From Sycon ciliatum (lineage: Eukaryota; Porifera; Calcarea; Leucosolenida; Sycettidae): 64,000 bases of DNA. The notes beneath the pieces are model-generated. The model ran no database searches. It had not been told where the DNA came from and was given only the letters and a program-made list of their open reading frames with translations. The stretch is from the NCBI RefSeq assembly GCF_964019385.1, contig NC_088644.1:37565442-37629441 (forward strand). The letters are read 5' to 3'. This document shows positions 10,023 to 19,793 of the stretch, one piece after another (positions within the stretch are counted from its first letter, which is position 1; each line of letters begins with the position of its first letter). The translations under genes and the position numbers were made by a program.

Positions 10023-10479
10023 CTGCAGAGAAAACATGAGTTGAAAACAACACACGTCATGTTGAGGAGAGAACCATGCGAGTCCAGGGAAGTGAATGTC
10101 CGAGATGGTCACATGACGTCAGCCATGTGACGACCAGCGGACGCAGTTTTTGATTTTTCCGGCCATAGCCGCACAGCCGTTCATACTTGTGTGTATGATA
10201 TGGTGGCTACTCATGACCCCCTCAGCATTACATCATACCCGTTGGTGGTCACAGAGTTGCTCCAAACCATGGCCTGGTCAACCGGACCGGTTCTGCCCAC
10301 CCTACACGCTGGTTCCACTGTTCACACGTCATGATAACTGTCAACACAAAGTTGGTCACTTGAAAGAGATATGAAACCACTCTACTTCCAATGTACTGTG
10401 TGTCCAAAGTCAATTGAGTGGCATAGCTTAATACAGGGGCCTCCCAGAGCACTTCAGCATGTTTTAACCAGTGCAGTGG

Positions 10480-10775
10480 GCACAGTGGGTTGGTCAAAGA
10501 CCATGATTGAGATACGAGAGGTACCTGGTTCAAGTCCTGCCTGGGAGCGTCTTTTCCATCTGTGCTGCTACCCACAGTCAACTGGGAACTTGTGGCCAGG
10601 CACAATAGGGTACATGGGAGCAGCTAATGGGGTCTTTCTTGGCACTTGTGCCCGTGGTTATGAGACTTATCCACTCACCCCCACCGTTAGGCACTGCATG
10701 TGCCGCTAGGGTTATCGAAGCGTTAGCGGCCGTCGTAAGTTCCCTTCGGGAACGGACACGATAACTTACTCTTTT
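10480..10775 (+). repeat. SINE-like dispersed repeat, fullest copy
   Basis: The head has a tRNA-like segment with GGTACCTGGTTCAAGTCC (B-box-like). The tail carries the hairpin GTTCCCTTCGGGAACGGACA and ends in a T run. A near full-length copy is at 47080-47372 on the minus strand and a truncated copy at 8817-8985. I infer a pol III-transcribed SINE; the A box is not clear. Confidence 0.6.
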
Positions 10776-10777
10776 TT

Positions 10778-12262
10778 TAACTCCGAGTTTCACGCTTAGT
10801 GCGTTAACGGGGAAGTTAAGGCAAAAATTAAAATTTCACCAGTTGTAGTCTTCGGGGTGCTGAGTCGAATGGTCTTGGTCCGAGAAAGCTGAGACGCTCC
10901 CTTCCTACTTGAATCCCAATCGAACTCGCGCACTTCAACCGAAACTGGGTGACTGCGCCCTACTAGATGAGGATTTGTATGCAAAATGTCACTAAAAGCG
11001 CCGTTTCGTTCTTATAAAAGCACGGATGACCGCGATTGGCCCATATGTTGTAGTCTTTTGGACGCTGAGTCGACTGGTTTTGGTCCGAAAAGGCTGCGAT
11101 TAGGGCTGAAACGATCATTCAATAACTCCTAACGATCAACCAATATCATTAACGATCGATATATTGGTTTTATCGATTCTTGTCAGCTCTATCGAACATG
11201 AAATACTAGTACTCAAGTAGAGAATTTCATGTTGTTTCTAGAGCGAAGAATCTTGTCATCACCCTCTGGCAACTTTTCTCATCTCCGAATTCTCCCACAA
11301 ATGAACCGAAAAGGCAAAGTCTTCTCTCCCGATCTCTTTCAAAGCCACAAATCAATTTTACTGCGCTTGAAAGTAGATGGTTGCACTCGTATCCACTATC
11401 GGATGGAGTGCAAGGGCTAGAAGAGTGCAAGGGCTAGAAGAGTGCAAGGGCTAGAACATTGTCACTGTTATGCATGCATAAAAAATCGTTAGCACTCGTT
11501 TTGAACAATAACGATTATCGATTGCACTCTTAACGATCGATATGCGAGTTATCGGTATAATTGTTTCAGCCCTAGCTGCGATGCAGCGTTCCTCCTTTTT
11601 TCCCAATCGAACATGGTTGAACAAGCGGTCACGTGCTCCTGCGTACACCAGTCAGCTGGTCACCGTGCCTGCAGGGTACAACTTACTAGCCTGTTTGACC
11701 TTTTTTGGGTGCAGTCCTGTTACTCGAGTTGAACTCGAGTTGAACCTTGGTGTGAAAGTTGTCGCCTGCCGGCGTGGTGACCAGGTGATTTGGGCACCCA
11801 GGAGCACGTGGCCGCTTGTTCAACCATGTTCGATTGGGAATAAAGGAGGAACGCTGCATCACAGCCTTTTCGGACCAAAACCAGTCGACTCAGCGTCCAA
11901 AAGACTACAACATATGGGCCAATCGCGGTCATCCGTGCTTTTATATGAACGAAACGGCGCTTTTAGTGACATTTTGCATACAAATCCTCATCTAGTAGGG
12001 CGCAGTCACCCAGTTTCGGTGGAAGTGCGCGAGTTCGATTGGGATTCAAGTAGGAAGGGAGCGTCTCAGCTTTCTCGGACCAAGACCATTCGACTCAGCA
12101 CCCCGAAGACTGGTGAAATTTTAATTTTTGCCTTAACTTCCCCTTTAAACTCGGAGTTAAACACTTTTTTCGTCCTCTTACTTGTATTATTGTTTGACCT
12201 AGCTCTGCCTCTCGGATATTGATCACTCTTGGACAGCCTGGAACCTCTCTGTTTTACAGGGT
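10778..12262. mobile_element. Large foldback element interrupted by a MITE
   Basis: Left arm 10778-11092 plus 11575-11641 is the reverse complement, with scattered mismatches, of right arm about 11799-12160. Arms are about 360-390 bases around a roughly 160-base loop. Matching blocks include the starts CTCCGAGTTT/AAACTCGGAG and TGGTTGAACAAGCGG with its complement. The outer right flank (12195-12258) is shared with the small palindrome at 1912-2138. No transposase is encoded; the open frame across it simply follows the palindrome. The left arm was later split by the hAT-type MITE at 11101-11574. Confidence 0.75.
11101..11574. mobile_element. hAT-type MITE with 8-bp target duplication
   Basis: The ends are inverted: TAGGGCTGAAACGAT at the left and ...AATTGTTTCAGCCCTA at the right. 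An exact 8-bp direct repeat, GCTGCGAT, flanks it (11093-11100 and 11575-11582). The 8-bp duplication and TAGGG-type ends are those of the hAT superfamily. Inside is a 17-bp unit (GAGTGCAAGGGCTAGAA) repeated about three times near 11406-11455. It codes for nothing, so it depends on a transposase elsewhere. Confidence 0.88.
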
Positions 12263-12378
12263 ATCTTAGACCAAAGTTTCACAGAAGTCGAGAATAGGAA
12301 AGAGTAGTACTGTACAGAAGCAGTGATTTCTTATCGATTTCGGCTACTGAGTATGTGTTTATTTTCAGTCCTGACTGC

Positions 12379-13740
12379 TCAGTGTTTCTTACTCTGCATG
12401 CTGTTGATGTGGTGCTGCTCGCCGACAATGGATGCCCTCTTTCTCAGCTTTGCAATGCTTCTCTTTTCCTCGTCAGAGTTATTCTCATCGGTGAACTCTG
12501 CCGCGTACGGGCTGTATTCCTCCACCTCCACATCCTCGTCATCGCCGTCGTAATCCTCGCCGCGCACGGCATCATAGTACGCGCTGCCCGAGCTGTCCTC
12601 GTCATCCGAATCATCATCGCAATAGAAGTCATCTTGGCCCTCGCCTGACTGCCACTCGTCCTGCGTGGCAGCCGGGGCACCGACCACCTCCTTCATGTAC
12701 GACGCCACGTTCAACTCCTGAGGTATGGGCGCGTTGTACACCCTCGGTCCTAGATGCCCTCCTCCGCTCAGAAGCGGGTACTGTGACTTCTCGCCCCCGG
12801 CTTGCTGGCTCTTGCGCTCATTCTGCTTGGCGCGGGCACGCACCTCTTCCTCTCCCTCTGTGTCGCTGGATGACAGTTCTCTGATCTGCGATGGAAGATC
12901 AGCAGAAGCCGTCGCGTGGGCAAAATACTCATCATCATCGGGCAGCGGACCAAGCGGATGTCCAATCGGATACTTGAAGCGGTCCTCAAAATGCCCTCTT
13001 TCGAACTCGTCAGCAAAATCTAGGTCCGGTACATCACCGAGATCATCCACAAAGCTAGCGGAAGTGGCAGTAGGCGCAGCAGCAGCAGCAGCAGCAGCAG
13101 CATCATCATCATGCAGAATAGGAGTCTCCGTGAATTCCAGAACGGTTGGCTGTGCTGTAGCGTTGGCATCCGGAGGAACAGGAGGCGATGGTGAGTGACC
13201 GGCAGTTGCCTGCGGCTGCAACATAGCATCACCTTGATCATCACCCTGCACGCTGTCTGCTGGACTTCCACCAGCCATCGGTAGTATCAACTCAACCTGC
13301 GAACTCTGTTCAGCATCATCCAGAAACATCTGTTCAGATGCAGCCGACTCATTAGGAATTTCAGCCACATCGTGCACCGGACCTGACAAGCCAGCCGCGC
13401 CTTCTGCCAGTTCTGGTAAATCATATGAATCTAGACCATCTAGTGCATCCAGATCGTTTCCTGGTGGAGCTTGGCTAGTTAAATCCAACACCTGATCTTG
13501 GTCAAGACCTTCACCTGTTGAAATCGCTAAGTTTCGTTCATCCTGCTTGTCACTGGCCACTGTAAATTCTCCCTCTGAACTATATTGTTTCAGCATATCA
13601 AGACCACCTGAAGACGAGGGAACGTTTTGAGAAGCCATTATATCGTTGTGAACATCAAAACATTCGGCTTCCAAACTATTTCGCTCCTCGGGTTCAAAAC
13701 TAGCGGCCGTTTCATCTGCGAGATCATCGTGTGTCGACAT
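12379..13740 (-). CDS. Acidic, probably disordered protein of unknown function
   Basis: An uninterrupted 453-codon frame with start context TCTCATGTC. I do not recognise the family. The N-terminal two thirds are rich in Glu, Asp, Ser and Ala, with a nine-alanine run coded by GCA/GCT repeats (near 13078-13100). A more ordered segment around FEDRFKYPIGHPLGPLPDD may be the conserved core. A very acidic tail (YCDDDSDDEDSSGS, YDGDDEDVEVEEYS) precedes a basic end KLRKRASIVGEQ. No signal peptide or membrane helix is visible. It lies upstream of the CARD/NB-ARC/MYND gene on the same strand but has its own stop, so I treat it as separate. Length, composition and lack of frame breaks suggest a real gene. 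Confidence 0.6.
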   Translation of the reverse strand: MSTHDDLADETAASFEPEERNSLEAECFDVHNDIMASQNVPSSSGGLDMLKQYSSEGEFTVASDKQDERNLAISTGEGLDQDQVLDLTSQAPPGNDLDALDGLDSYDLPELAEGAAGLSGPVHDVAEIPNESAASEQMFLDDAEQSSQVELILPMAGGSPADSVQGDDQGDAMLQPQATAGHSPSPPVPPDANATAQPTVLEFTETPILHDDDAAAAAAAAAPTATSASFVDDLGDVPDLDFADEFERGHFEDRFKYPIGHPLGPLPDDDEYFAHATASADLPSQIRELSSSDTEGEEEVRARAKQNERKSQQAGGEKSQYPLLSGGGHLGPRVYNAPIPQELNVASYMKEVVGAPAATQDEWQSGEGQDDFYCDDDSDDEDSSGSAYYDAVRGEDYDGDDEDVEVEEYSPYAAEFTDENNSDEEKRSIAKLRKRASIVGEQHHINSMQSKKH

Positions 13741-14710
13741 GAGAATTGCCTAAAAAAGACAAACACACACGAACATGAACTTCAAAACGTACGCCACCTC
13801 ACAAACAATTGTATCTCATGACTCAAGAACCTTTTTCAAAACAGCACAAACAGCCACAAGGCTATAATTATTATTTGAAAAATTGTGTTTGTTCAGACGA
13901 TCGGTACGTCCACGGCCGGCGCCACGAGACTTTCGAGAGCAGGAGTCGTAAAATACCACTCTCTGCTCGGGAGCAATCCTGTTCCAGCTACCGCAGCCGG
14001 CGCACCACAACGGGGCCGTGGATTGACGGCGCAAGAATGATGAAGATATGCCCATTTTTCTTGGGCTTTCACGTCACCACTGGTCACATCCCCTTCATCA
14101 TCCGGATACTTCTCAGAATAACATCGGCTCCTGTCATCATGACTGTGCGTCTACTCACTCAGTACTCTGTGGAGTGTGGTTGAGTTCACTCGAGTAGATC
14201 TACTCGGCACGACGGCAGGACCCGGAGCTCCGGAGAAGCCCTGGTTGAGTGACTGAGTGACTGGTCACTTGCTCAGTGGTGTCATTCATCCACTCACTGA
14301 TATTGATATTGATAATAATTATATCTAGCACTCGCTAGTACTAGTAGTAGTAGTACTGTAGTACAATTATTTAGTACAATGTCAGAACATAATACTTGTG
14401 AAGCCACGCTATGGAGTTAGGCTAGTCGCAAATTTCATTCGCGTCTGGTGAAGATCACAATCCGTACAGATACCGACATCTTCATAAACAGCAGTGGCCA
14501 TTGTATTGGTCTTGCTTGGTGCACGAGTAAGAGTAGATTGTTATATTTTGCAATCTCGCAAAGAATTCTGGCTTTGCGGAGCAGTATTTTGCTGATAATA
14601 GATCAGCCGCTACAAATTAATTCAGAAAACAATAGGCCGCCAGAATCCAATATGGCGTAAAAAAACCTGGATTCAATCATCGAGAGCTTCTCCAGTGAAC
14701 TGGCTACACG
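13741..14710. promoter_or_regulatory. Divergent intergenic region
   Basis: About 970 bases lie between the start of the minus-strand acidic protein gene and the start of the plus-strand transporter gene, so promoters for both should be here. I see no reliable TATA box. A short tract rich in CTAGTACTAGTAGTAG occurs near 14330-14360. Confidence 0.35.
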
Positions 14711-16027
14711 ATGCCGGAACGAAATGGTTATATTCGCAGGCTTCCTGTGAGTGTGTTTGGCGTGTGCCTGGGCACGGCTGGACAGGTACCGATGTGGAAT
14801 AGCCTTGCGAATAGCAAGGCAATGAAGTGCTTCGACATACCGCAGGTAGTTGCACAAGTGTTCTGGGTGATAGCCGTTGTCCTGCTGACCATTCTGGCGG
14901 CGCTCTATTGCTGGAAGATTGTGCTGCACCCACGCTCAGTGCGCACGGAGTTCCACTGCTACTACCAGAGTAACTTCTTCACACTGCCGTTCCTTTGCCT
15001 GATCATCCTGTCAGCATCATTGCCACCGGCATGGTTTGCGGGCGAGCCATCACCGCTGCTTCTACTGCTGCTAGTGCCGCTGGTAGCCATTCATGTCTAC
15101 CTGTATGGCGAATGGATGTATGGAGTCAATCGGTCGCTGCGACTGGCAAACCCTGCGTTTCAGCTGGCGGTTGTGGGCAACTTCTTCGGCTCCCTGCTGG
15201 CATCGAATGCCGGTCAGAGTGAGCTGGCCATCGGTCTGTTCACGGTTGGCATTATGTACCTGTCTCTCACGCTGGCGTGTCTGCATGCGGCCAACACGCG
15301 TATAAAACGCGACTGTACCGGCGCTATCCTGCAGGAGCAGACGAGACGTCGCCTGGTCAAACTGGACGAGGACCTGCACCCTCTGCTTGAGAGCACACCG
15401 GGCCGAGTGCAGCACAACCCATGGTCACCAATGTCGGAGATCTGGGCTCTGCCACCGGGCCTGCACCCGACGATATTCCTGTGCCTTGCACCACCGTCCG
15501 TGGCAGCACTGGCCTGGGCAAACATAAACGACGGAGTATGTGACAGGCTGTGTAAATCCCTGGTCAGCATTCCCATCTTCTTCCTGCTCACGATGTCCAT
15601 CCACCTGCATCGGTTCTTCCGACGCACGCCCTTCTCCCTGGCCTCGTGGGCGTTCACGTTTCCCTCGGCGGCACTCGGAACGGCCAGTATCAAGTACGCC
15701 GAGTATGCCTCTCCCGGGTTTTCATACTTGTCGTTCGCGCTGTGCTGTGTAGCGATAACGTTCTGGACAATGGCAACTCTGCTCAGTCTCTACATGCTCG
15801 GTACACGCGGTCTCACGGCATTCCTGTCACCCGGATCGGAGAAGACAAGCGACGTACATTTCCTGGTGGGCGGTGCGGCGGCACGACTGCAATGCGAAGA
15901 GGGCAGTTTGGAGGTGGACAGGTCAGTGGTACACCGTGTACACGATGTTGAGCAGATCGGGCAATGTGGCGCTCCGTTCCTCGATCCACGAGACAAAACC
16001 CATCAAGCATGTGAAACGTCCATATAA
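14711..16027 (+). CDS. SLAC1/TehA-family (TDT) anion or dicarboxylate transporter
   Basis: 438 codons, intronless, with about ten hydrophobic helices. The N-terminal RRLPVSVFGVCLGTAGQVP matches the first helix of the tellurite-resistance/dicarboxylate transporter family (plant SLAC1, bacterial TehA, yeast Mae1). HPRSVRTEFHCYYQSNFFT fits the conserved loop and helix that follow, and ASWAFTFPSAALGTASIKYA fits the late W.Y.FP...A motif. By family knowledge these proteins form trimeric plasma-membrane channels or carriers for small anions or C4-dicarboxylates; the substrate here is unknown. The C-terminal 60 residues are hydrophilic and lack family resemblance. The family is sparse in animals, so transfer from bacteria or fungi is possible but not shown. 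Confidence 0.8.
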   Translation: MPERNGYIRRLPVSVFGVCLGTAGQVPMWNSLANSKAMKCFDIPQVVAQVFWVIAVVLLTILAALYCWKIVLHPRSVRTEFHCYYQSNFFTLPFLCLIILSASLPPAWFAGEPSPLLLLLLVPLVAIHVYLYGEWMYGVNRSLRLANPAFQLAVVGNFFGSLLASNAGQSELAIGLFTVGIMYLSLTLACLHAANTRIKRDCTGAILQEQTRRRLVKLDEDLHPLLESTPGRVQHNPWSPMSEIWALPPGLHPTIFLCLAPPSVAALAWANINDGVCDRLCKSLVSIPIFFLLTMSIHLHRFFRRTPFSLASWAFTFPSAALGTASIKYAEYASPGFSYLSFALCCVAITFWTMATLLSLYMLGTRGLTAFLSPGSEKTSDVHFLVGGAAARLQCEEGSLEVDRSVVHRVHDVEQIGQCGAPFLDPRDKTHQACETSI

Positions 16028-17638
16028 TTGCAATATTGGCCAGTGCACCCAAAATCGGATTTTTTAAATTTATAAACATTGAACAACGTACGGCAACGCA
16101 GCCACTTCTGCCAGTGCATGAAATGATAACTGGCTTTGATTGTCATTATATTTGACGCTGAGCCGCTTCCCAATGGCGCTGCCCTTGAGAATAATATTGA
16201 TATAATATTGATAGTGATGTAGACAATTACCACGGTTGATATACAGAACGTTGAGACTGTAAAGTTGATTTATGCTTGTCTATCCGACTAGTTGAGAAGT
16301 ATTCACTCCCTGAAAGACACCACCTCCCATTATGATTAGAACGTTAGCTTCCAATGGGCTAAACCTACGCGTATTTAATTTTGGTATTATCATCAATGTG
16401 TTTGCCAAACCTCTTGCTGCTATTATCAAGACACATCGAGTCACTCTACAAGAAACACTAATTTTGCTCCATAATCAGACAGATTTCCGGAATTTATAGA
16501 CAGAACAGGGATGTCTCCCAATCAAAATTCTGAACTTCACCGCCTCCTCGCATTCTCTTATAACCCTGCTTCTATGATGTTCATATGCACGCACAAAACT
16601 CATCCGCTCTCATGCAATAGGGTGTGCTGCCTCTGTTTGATTCTGCGAATTAAAATACATGAAACAAGAACAGCAGCCACCTACCTGGAGTAGCAAAATC
16701 CCATCTTGAAGTTATTGTGGATAATCCATAATTAACTGACATCCTCATCAAAGACTGATAACCTTCCTTTGTACAGTGCTCATATTAAACTGACATGCCA
16801 GGGTAATGCTAAAGGTGTGGGGCGGGGGAAATACCCTATGCTGGCCGATTTAAATATTGTTGCCTGTGGTCAAATGCAAGGACTTCTGACAAGAAGTGCA
16901 ATCCCTTCATCAGATAATACGAGTGTGGATCGATATCTGCATAAACACCTACATAAATGCCACAATATGCATCCTGAGTTGTGAAGCTTGCTAGACATCA
17001 AACTCGAACTTCTGGTATTTCCCCACTATGCTCAGGCACTGCCGTGGGTGAATAGTGTGTTTTGTTCAAAGAGTATCAGATACAGATACTGGTATGATCA
17101 GGCTGGCAATGAGTCTATCAAACTTGTATACCGGTAGCCTTCTCTAGCTACCATGCACCTCAAAATAATACCCTGGCTGTTGAAGACAGCCGGGCCTTCT
17201 AGTTCTGTACAATTCTCCGATCATGAATGGGCAACAATTGGTCTCACCCTTTCCTCAATTAAATTGGTTGTCTTGACATGCTACAAGGTGCAGAAATAAA
17301 TGAATAAATAAAATAATTATATCTACATGACTGCATTCCTGATAGGATTGTTGACAAGACGTACTGAACTAACTCTCCAGATGCCAGATTGCAGTAGAGT
17401 GCTAGCCTATAGTGTGTACTGCCAGACATGTGTGGATGGCTGAGTATGAATACCAACGCTGTACCGTGATTCCAAAGGTTTTCTAAAAAGAGTGCGTTTA
17501 GAACTGTAAGTGTGATACTTCTCAATAAAAACATGGGTGGGGTGGGGATTTTGCAAAAATAGCAGTTAAAAATTCTGCTGATTTTCAACTGATCAATCTG
17601 AGTAATGCATGAAATCAAGACCTACGATCAAGTAGCAA
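16028..17638. other. Intergenic, no gene recognised
   Basis: AT-rich sequence between the transporter and the first DUF2264 gene (convergent). No open frame of interest, clear repeat or RNA gene is seen. Confidence 0.5.
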
Positions 17639-18937
17639 CTAGCACACTGGTCCATCATAAGCCTCATCAAGTCCTATGTCCTTCCCCTCCGTCCAGATCT
17701 GTGCTTGTGTGCATGCCATTGCCGGGTCGGTCCAGAACGGATCGGTAGCCGGCAGGCCCAGCTGTACTAGCCCCAGACATATCAAGTAGAGTGCACCCGT
17801 GTCGCCGTATGGATTCATCATTCCGGGCTGATGGCCGTTCACGCCGGCCGATAACCATTCTCCAACGAAGTTGTCCGGATTGGACATGAACCTGCTGATG
17901 AGACCAGTCAATGCAGACCGTACCTTCCCCACTGGTAGTTTCACTGGCAAATTGTGCTGCAGAGCCAGCTGACCGAGAACCTGGAACGCACCGAAGCGAT
18001 AGTGCTGTGATCTACCGACCAGGAAATAGGTACCATCGGCATGAATCATCCTCTCCTGCACAACTGCCCAACGCTGCATTCTGCGCAGCAGGCAAGCATG
18101 CTTCTCGCCCAGAGGGTTGCCCTTTGCTGCACACACGCTGGCTACATCAACCAGCATGGGATGCATGACAAAGCCGTTGTACTGGTCGAAGTGAAAGTGC
18201 GGGCCATCCGCGTATGCCCCGTCACCCGCGTACCAGGATTCCTGAAGTCCAAACGCCCGGCGTATGAATGTGGTGTTGCTGCTCAAGTTGTGCAGCCACA
18301 AGCCAGCCTCCACCATTGACGGAAAGTTCACATGGTTATTGAAGGTGGTGTCATCCAGCGTAAGTGCCAAAGGAAGATTTGTGGCTATAGCCTCCACCAG
18401 ATCACGGGGAAACGTTTGAAATAGCTTTGGCATTCGCAACATGGTGTGCCCAATGTACGCAGCCTCCACTATGACTGCTGTACACCCGTCCCAGTGAACA
18501 TAATCTCCACAGGTTCTGTTCAGGAAGATGTTGTGGAAAGCCTTCCGTGCCAAGGTGATGTACTCGTCGCGCATTTGCCCTTCTGACGAGCCGTCCACTG
18601 GCAATTCCAACCAAGGAGCAATGCCAGCCATTGTTCTGCCAAACGCTGCTGACACACGATACGATGTGCAGCTGATGGCTGTTGGGGGGTGTCCGTTGAG
18701 CTGCTTAGCCATCAGGCTGTTCAGGGTGCAAGTACTAGCATGTTCCAGCACTGGCCGGGCTATCTTGTTCAATGCCTGCAAATGCACTAGACGCTCACTG
18801 CCAACCCCTTGAGGTGATTTGTTATCCCGTGGGAATTTAGAATAGATGCCCAAGGCTTGCACTGCATTGAATAATATCGCGGCAATACACAGGATGACCC
18901 ATACTGCAGAGTCAGTCTTGCTTAGAGCCATTTCCAC
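17639..18937 (-). CDS. Secreted DUF2264 protein, copy 1
   Basis: 432 codons without introns. The first roughly 30 residues hold a hydrophobic stretch (VWVILCIAAILFNAVQALG) that should act as a signal peptide or anchor. DUF2264 landmarks follow in order: RPVLEHASTCTLN, GIAPWLELP, AYIGHTMLRMP, a YAGDGAYADGPHFHFDQYN glycine-aspartate block, MHPMLVDVASVC, ADGTYFLVGRSQHYRFGAF, SAGVNGHQPGMMNPYGDTGA and LGLPATDPFW. Its C-terminus ends AQIWTEGKDIGLDEAYDGPVC, shared by all four copies. The family is poorly characterised; an alpha/alpha-barrel glycan-active enzyme is an inference. It is head-to-head with copy 2. Here YADGP and ACTQAQ differ from the YGDG and SCTQAQ of the others. Confidence 0.82.
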   Translation of the reverse strand: MEMALSKTDSAVWVILCIAAILFNAVQALGIYSKFPRDNKSPQGVGSERLVHLQALNKIARPVLEHASTCTLNSLMAKQLNGHPPTAISCTSYRVSAAFGRTMAGIAPWLELPVDGSSEGQMRDEYITLARKAFHNIFLNRTCGDYVHWDGCTAVIVEAAYIGHTMLRMPKLFQTFPRDLVEAIATNLPLALTLDDTTFNNHVNFPSMVEAGLWLHNLSSNTTFIRRAFGLQESWYAGDGAYADGPHFHFDQYNGFVMHPMLVDVASVCAAKGNPLGEKHACLLRRMQRWAVVQERMIHADGTYFLVGRSQHYRFGAFQVLGQLALQHNLPVKLPVGKVRSALTGLISRFMSNPDNFVGEWLSAGVNGHQPGMMNPYGDTGALYLICLGLVQLGLPATDPFWTDPAMACTQAQIWTEGKDIGLDEAYDGPVC

Positions 18938-19793
18938 GGTCTATGTAGAGAGCAGAATGATAGAATTGTGAACTACTGCAAGTACTGGATGAACTTGAAT
19001 GTGGGTGTGTTGGCGGTAGTGGCCTCTGTGGCGATGAAGCTGTTGCGAGTGCATGGGATGTATATCTACTATGTACTAACTGTGATGGTCATAGGCATTG
19101 GACCACTGAGGGCAGGCGACATCCACTTTTCCAAGATGTATCAGCAATTTCACATCCAGCAGCAGGGCGGTCCTCTGTGAACAGGCATTATTCTCTCCGA
19201 CATGCCTTTAGCATAACTACAGTCAGTTTGTATGCCATCCATTAATGATTTGACTCCATTCATTCGTCACCTGTACGAAATCACTGTCAACTGTTCTAGT
19301 TTTAGTTGGATACTCAGTTACATGCACTTGCTTACAATAATTGGTATGTGTTTATTACCAAAAATGGCCTATGAAAACTTGGACGTGATAACTTATTTTG
19401 GCAACAAACTAATCGCTTGGTTTTTGGTCGGAATGTCATCGATGAAGATATAGATAGACTTCATGCAGACACCCTCATGATTCTACATCTTTTGCACTAA
19501 ATAATAATGTTCAAGCAGACTGTTGCCATCGTGATCGGGTGCATGGAGAAACTGATAAAATCATAGACTCAGCTCTTGCTCGGAACGTGATCACGTGCCC
19601 CGCCCTACTGTTCTCAGGCCAGACACAGATGAGAACCTCCTTTGGCTTTGATGTCAATGATGACTTGGACGAAAGAAAATCTCCGCCCGATACGATGAAA
19701 TGAACATATTTTGATTTGGGGATAATTGTAGTTCAACAAGGTTCGAATACTGTACTGTACTCGAAGACGCGTTTCGTCGCTCGTCCACCCTGC
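18938..19793. promoter_or_regulatory. Shared upstream region of divergent DUF2264 copies 1 and 2
   Basis: About 855 bases separate the two start codons, so this is a likely bidirectional promoter region. It contains an ACGTGATCACGTG palindrome near 19586-19598 (E-box/CACGTG-like half sites). No other element can be assigned. Confidence 0.35.

Noticed and set aside
11542-12222. 226-codon plus-strand open frame
   Set aside because: It runs from the MITE into the right arm of the foldback element, and parts recur on the other arm in the opposite strand. It is a by-product of the palindrome.
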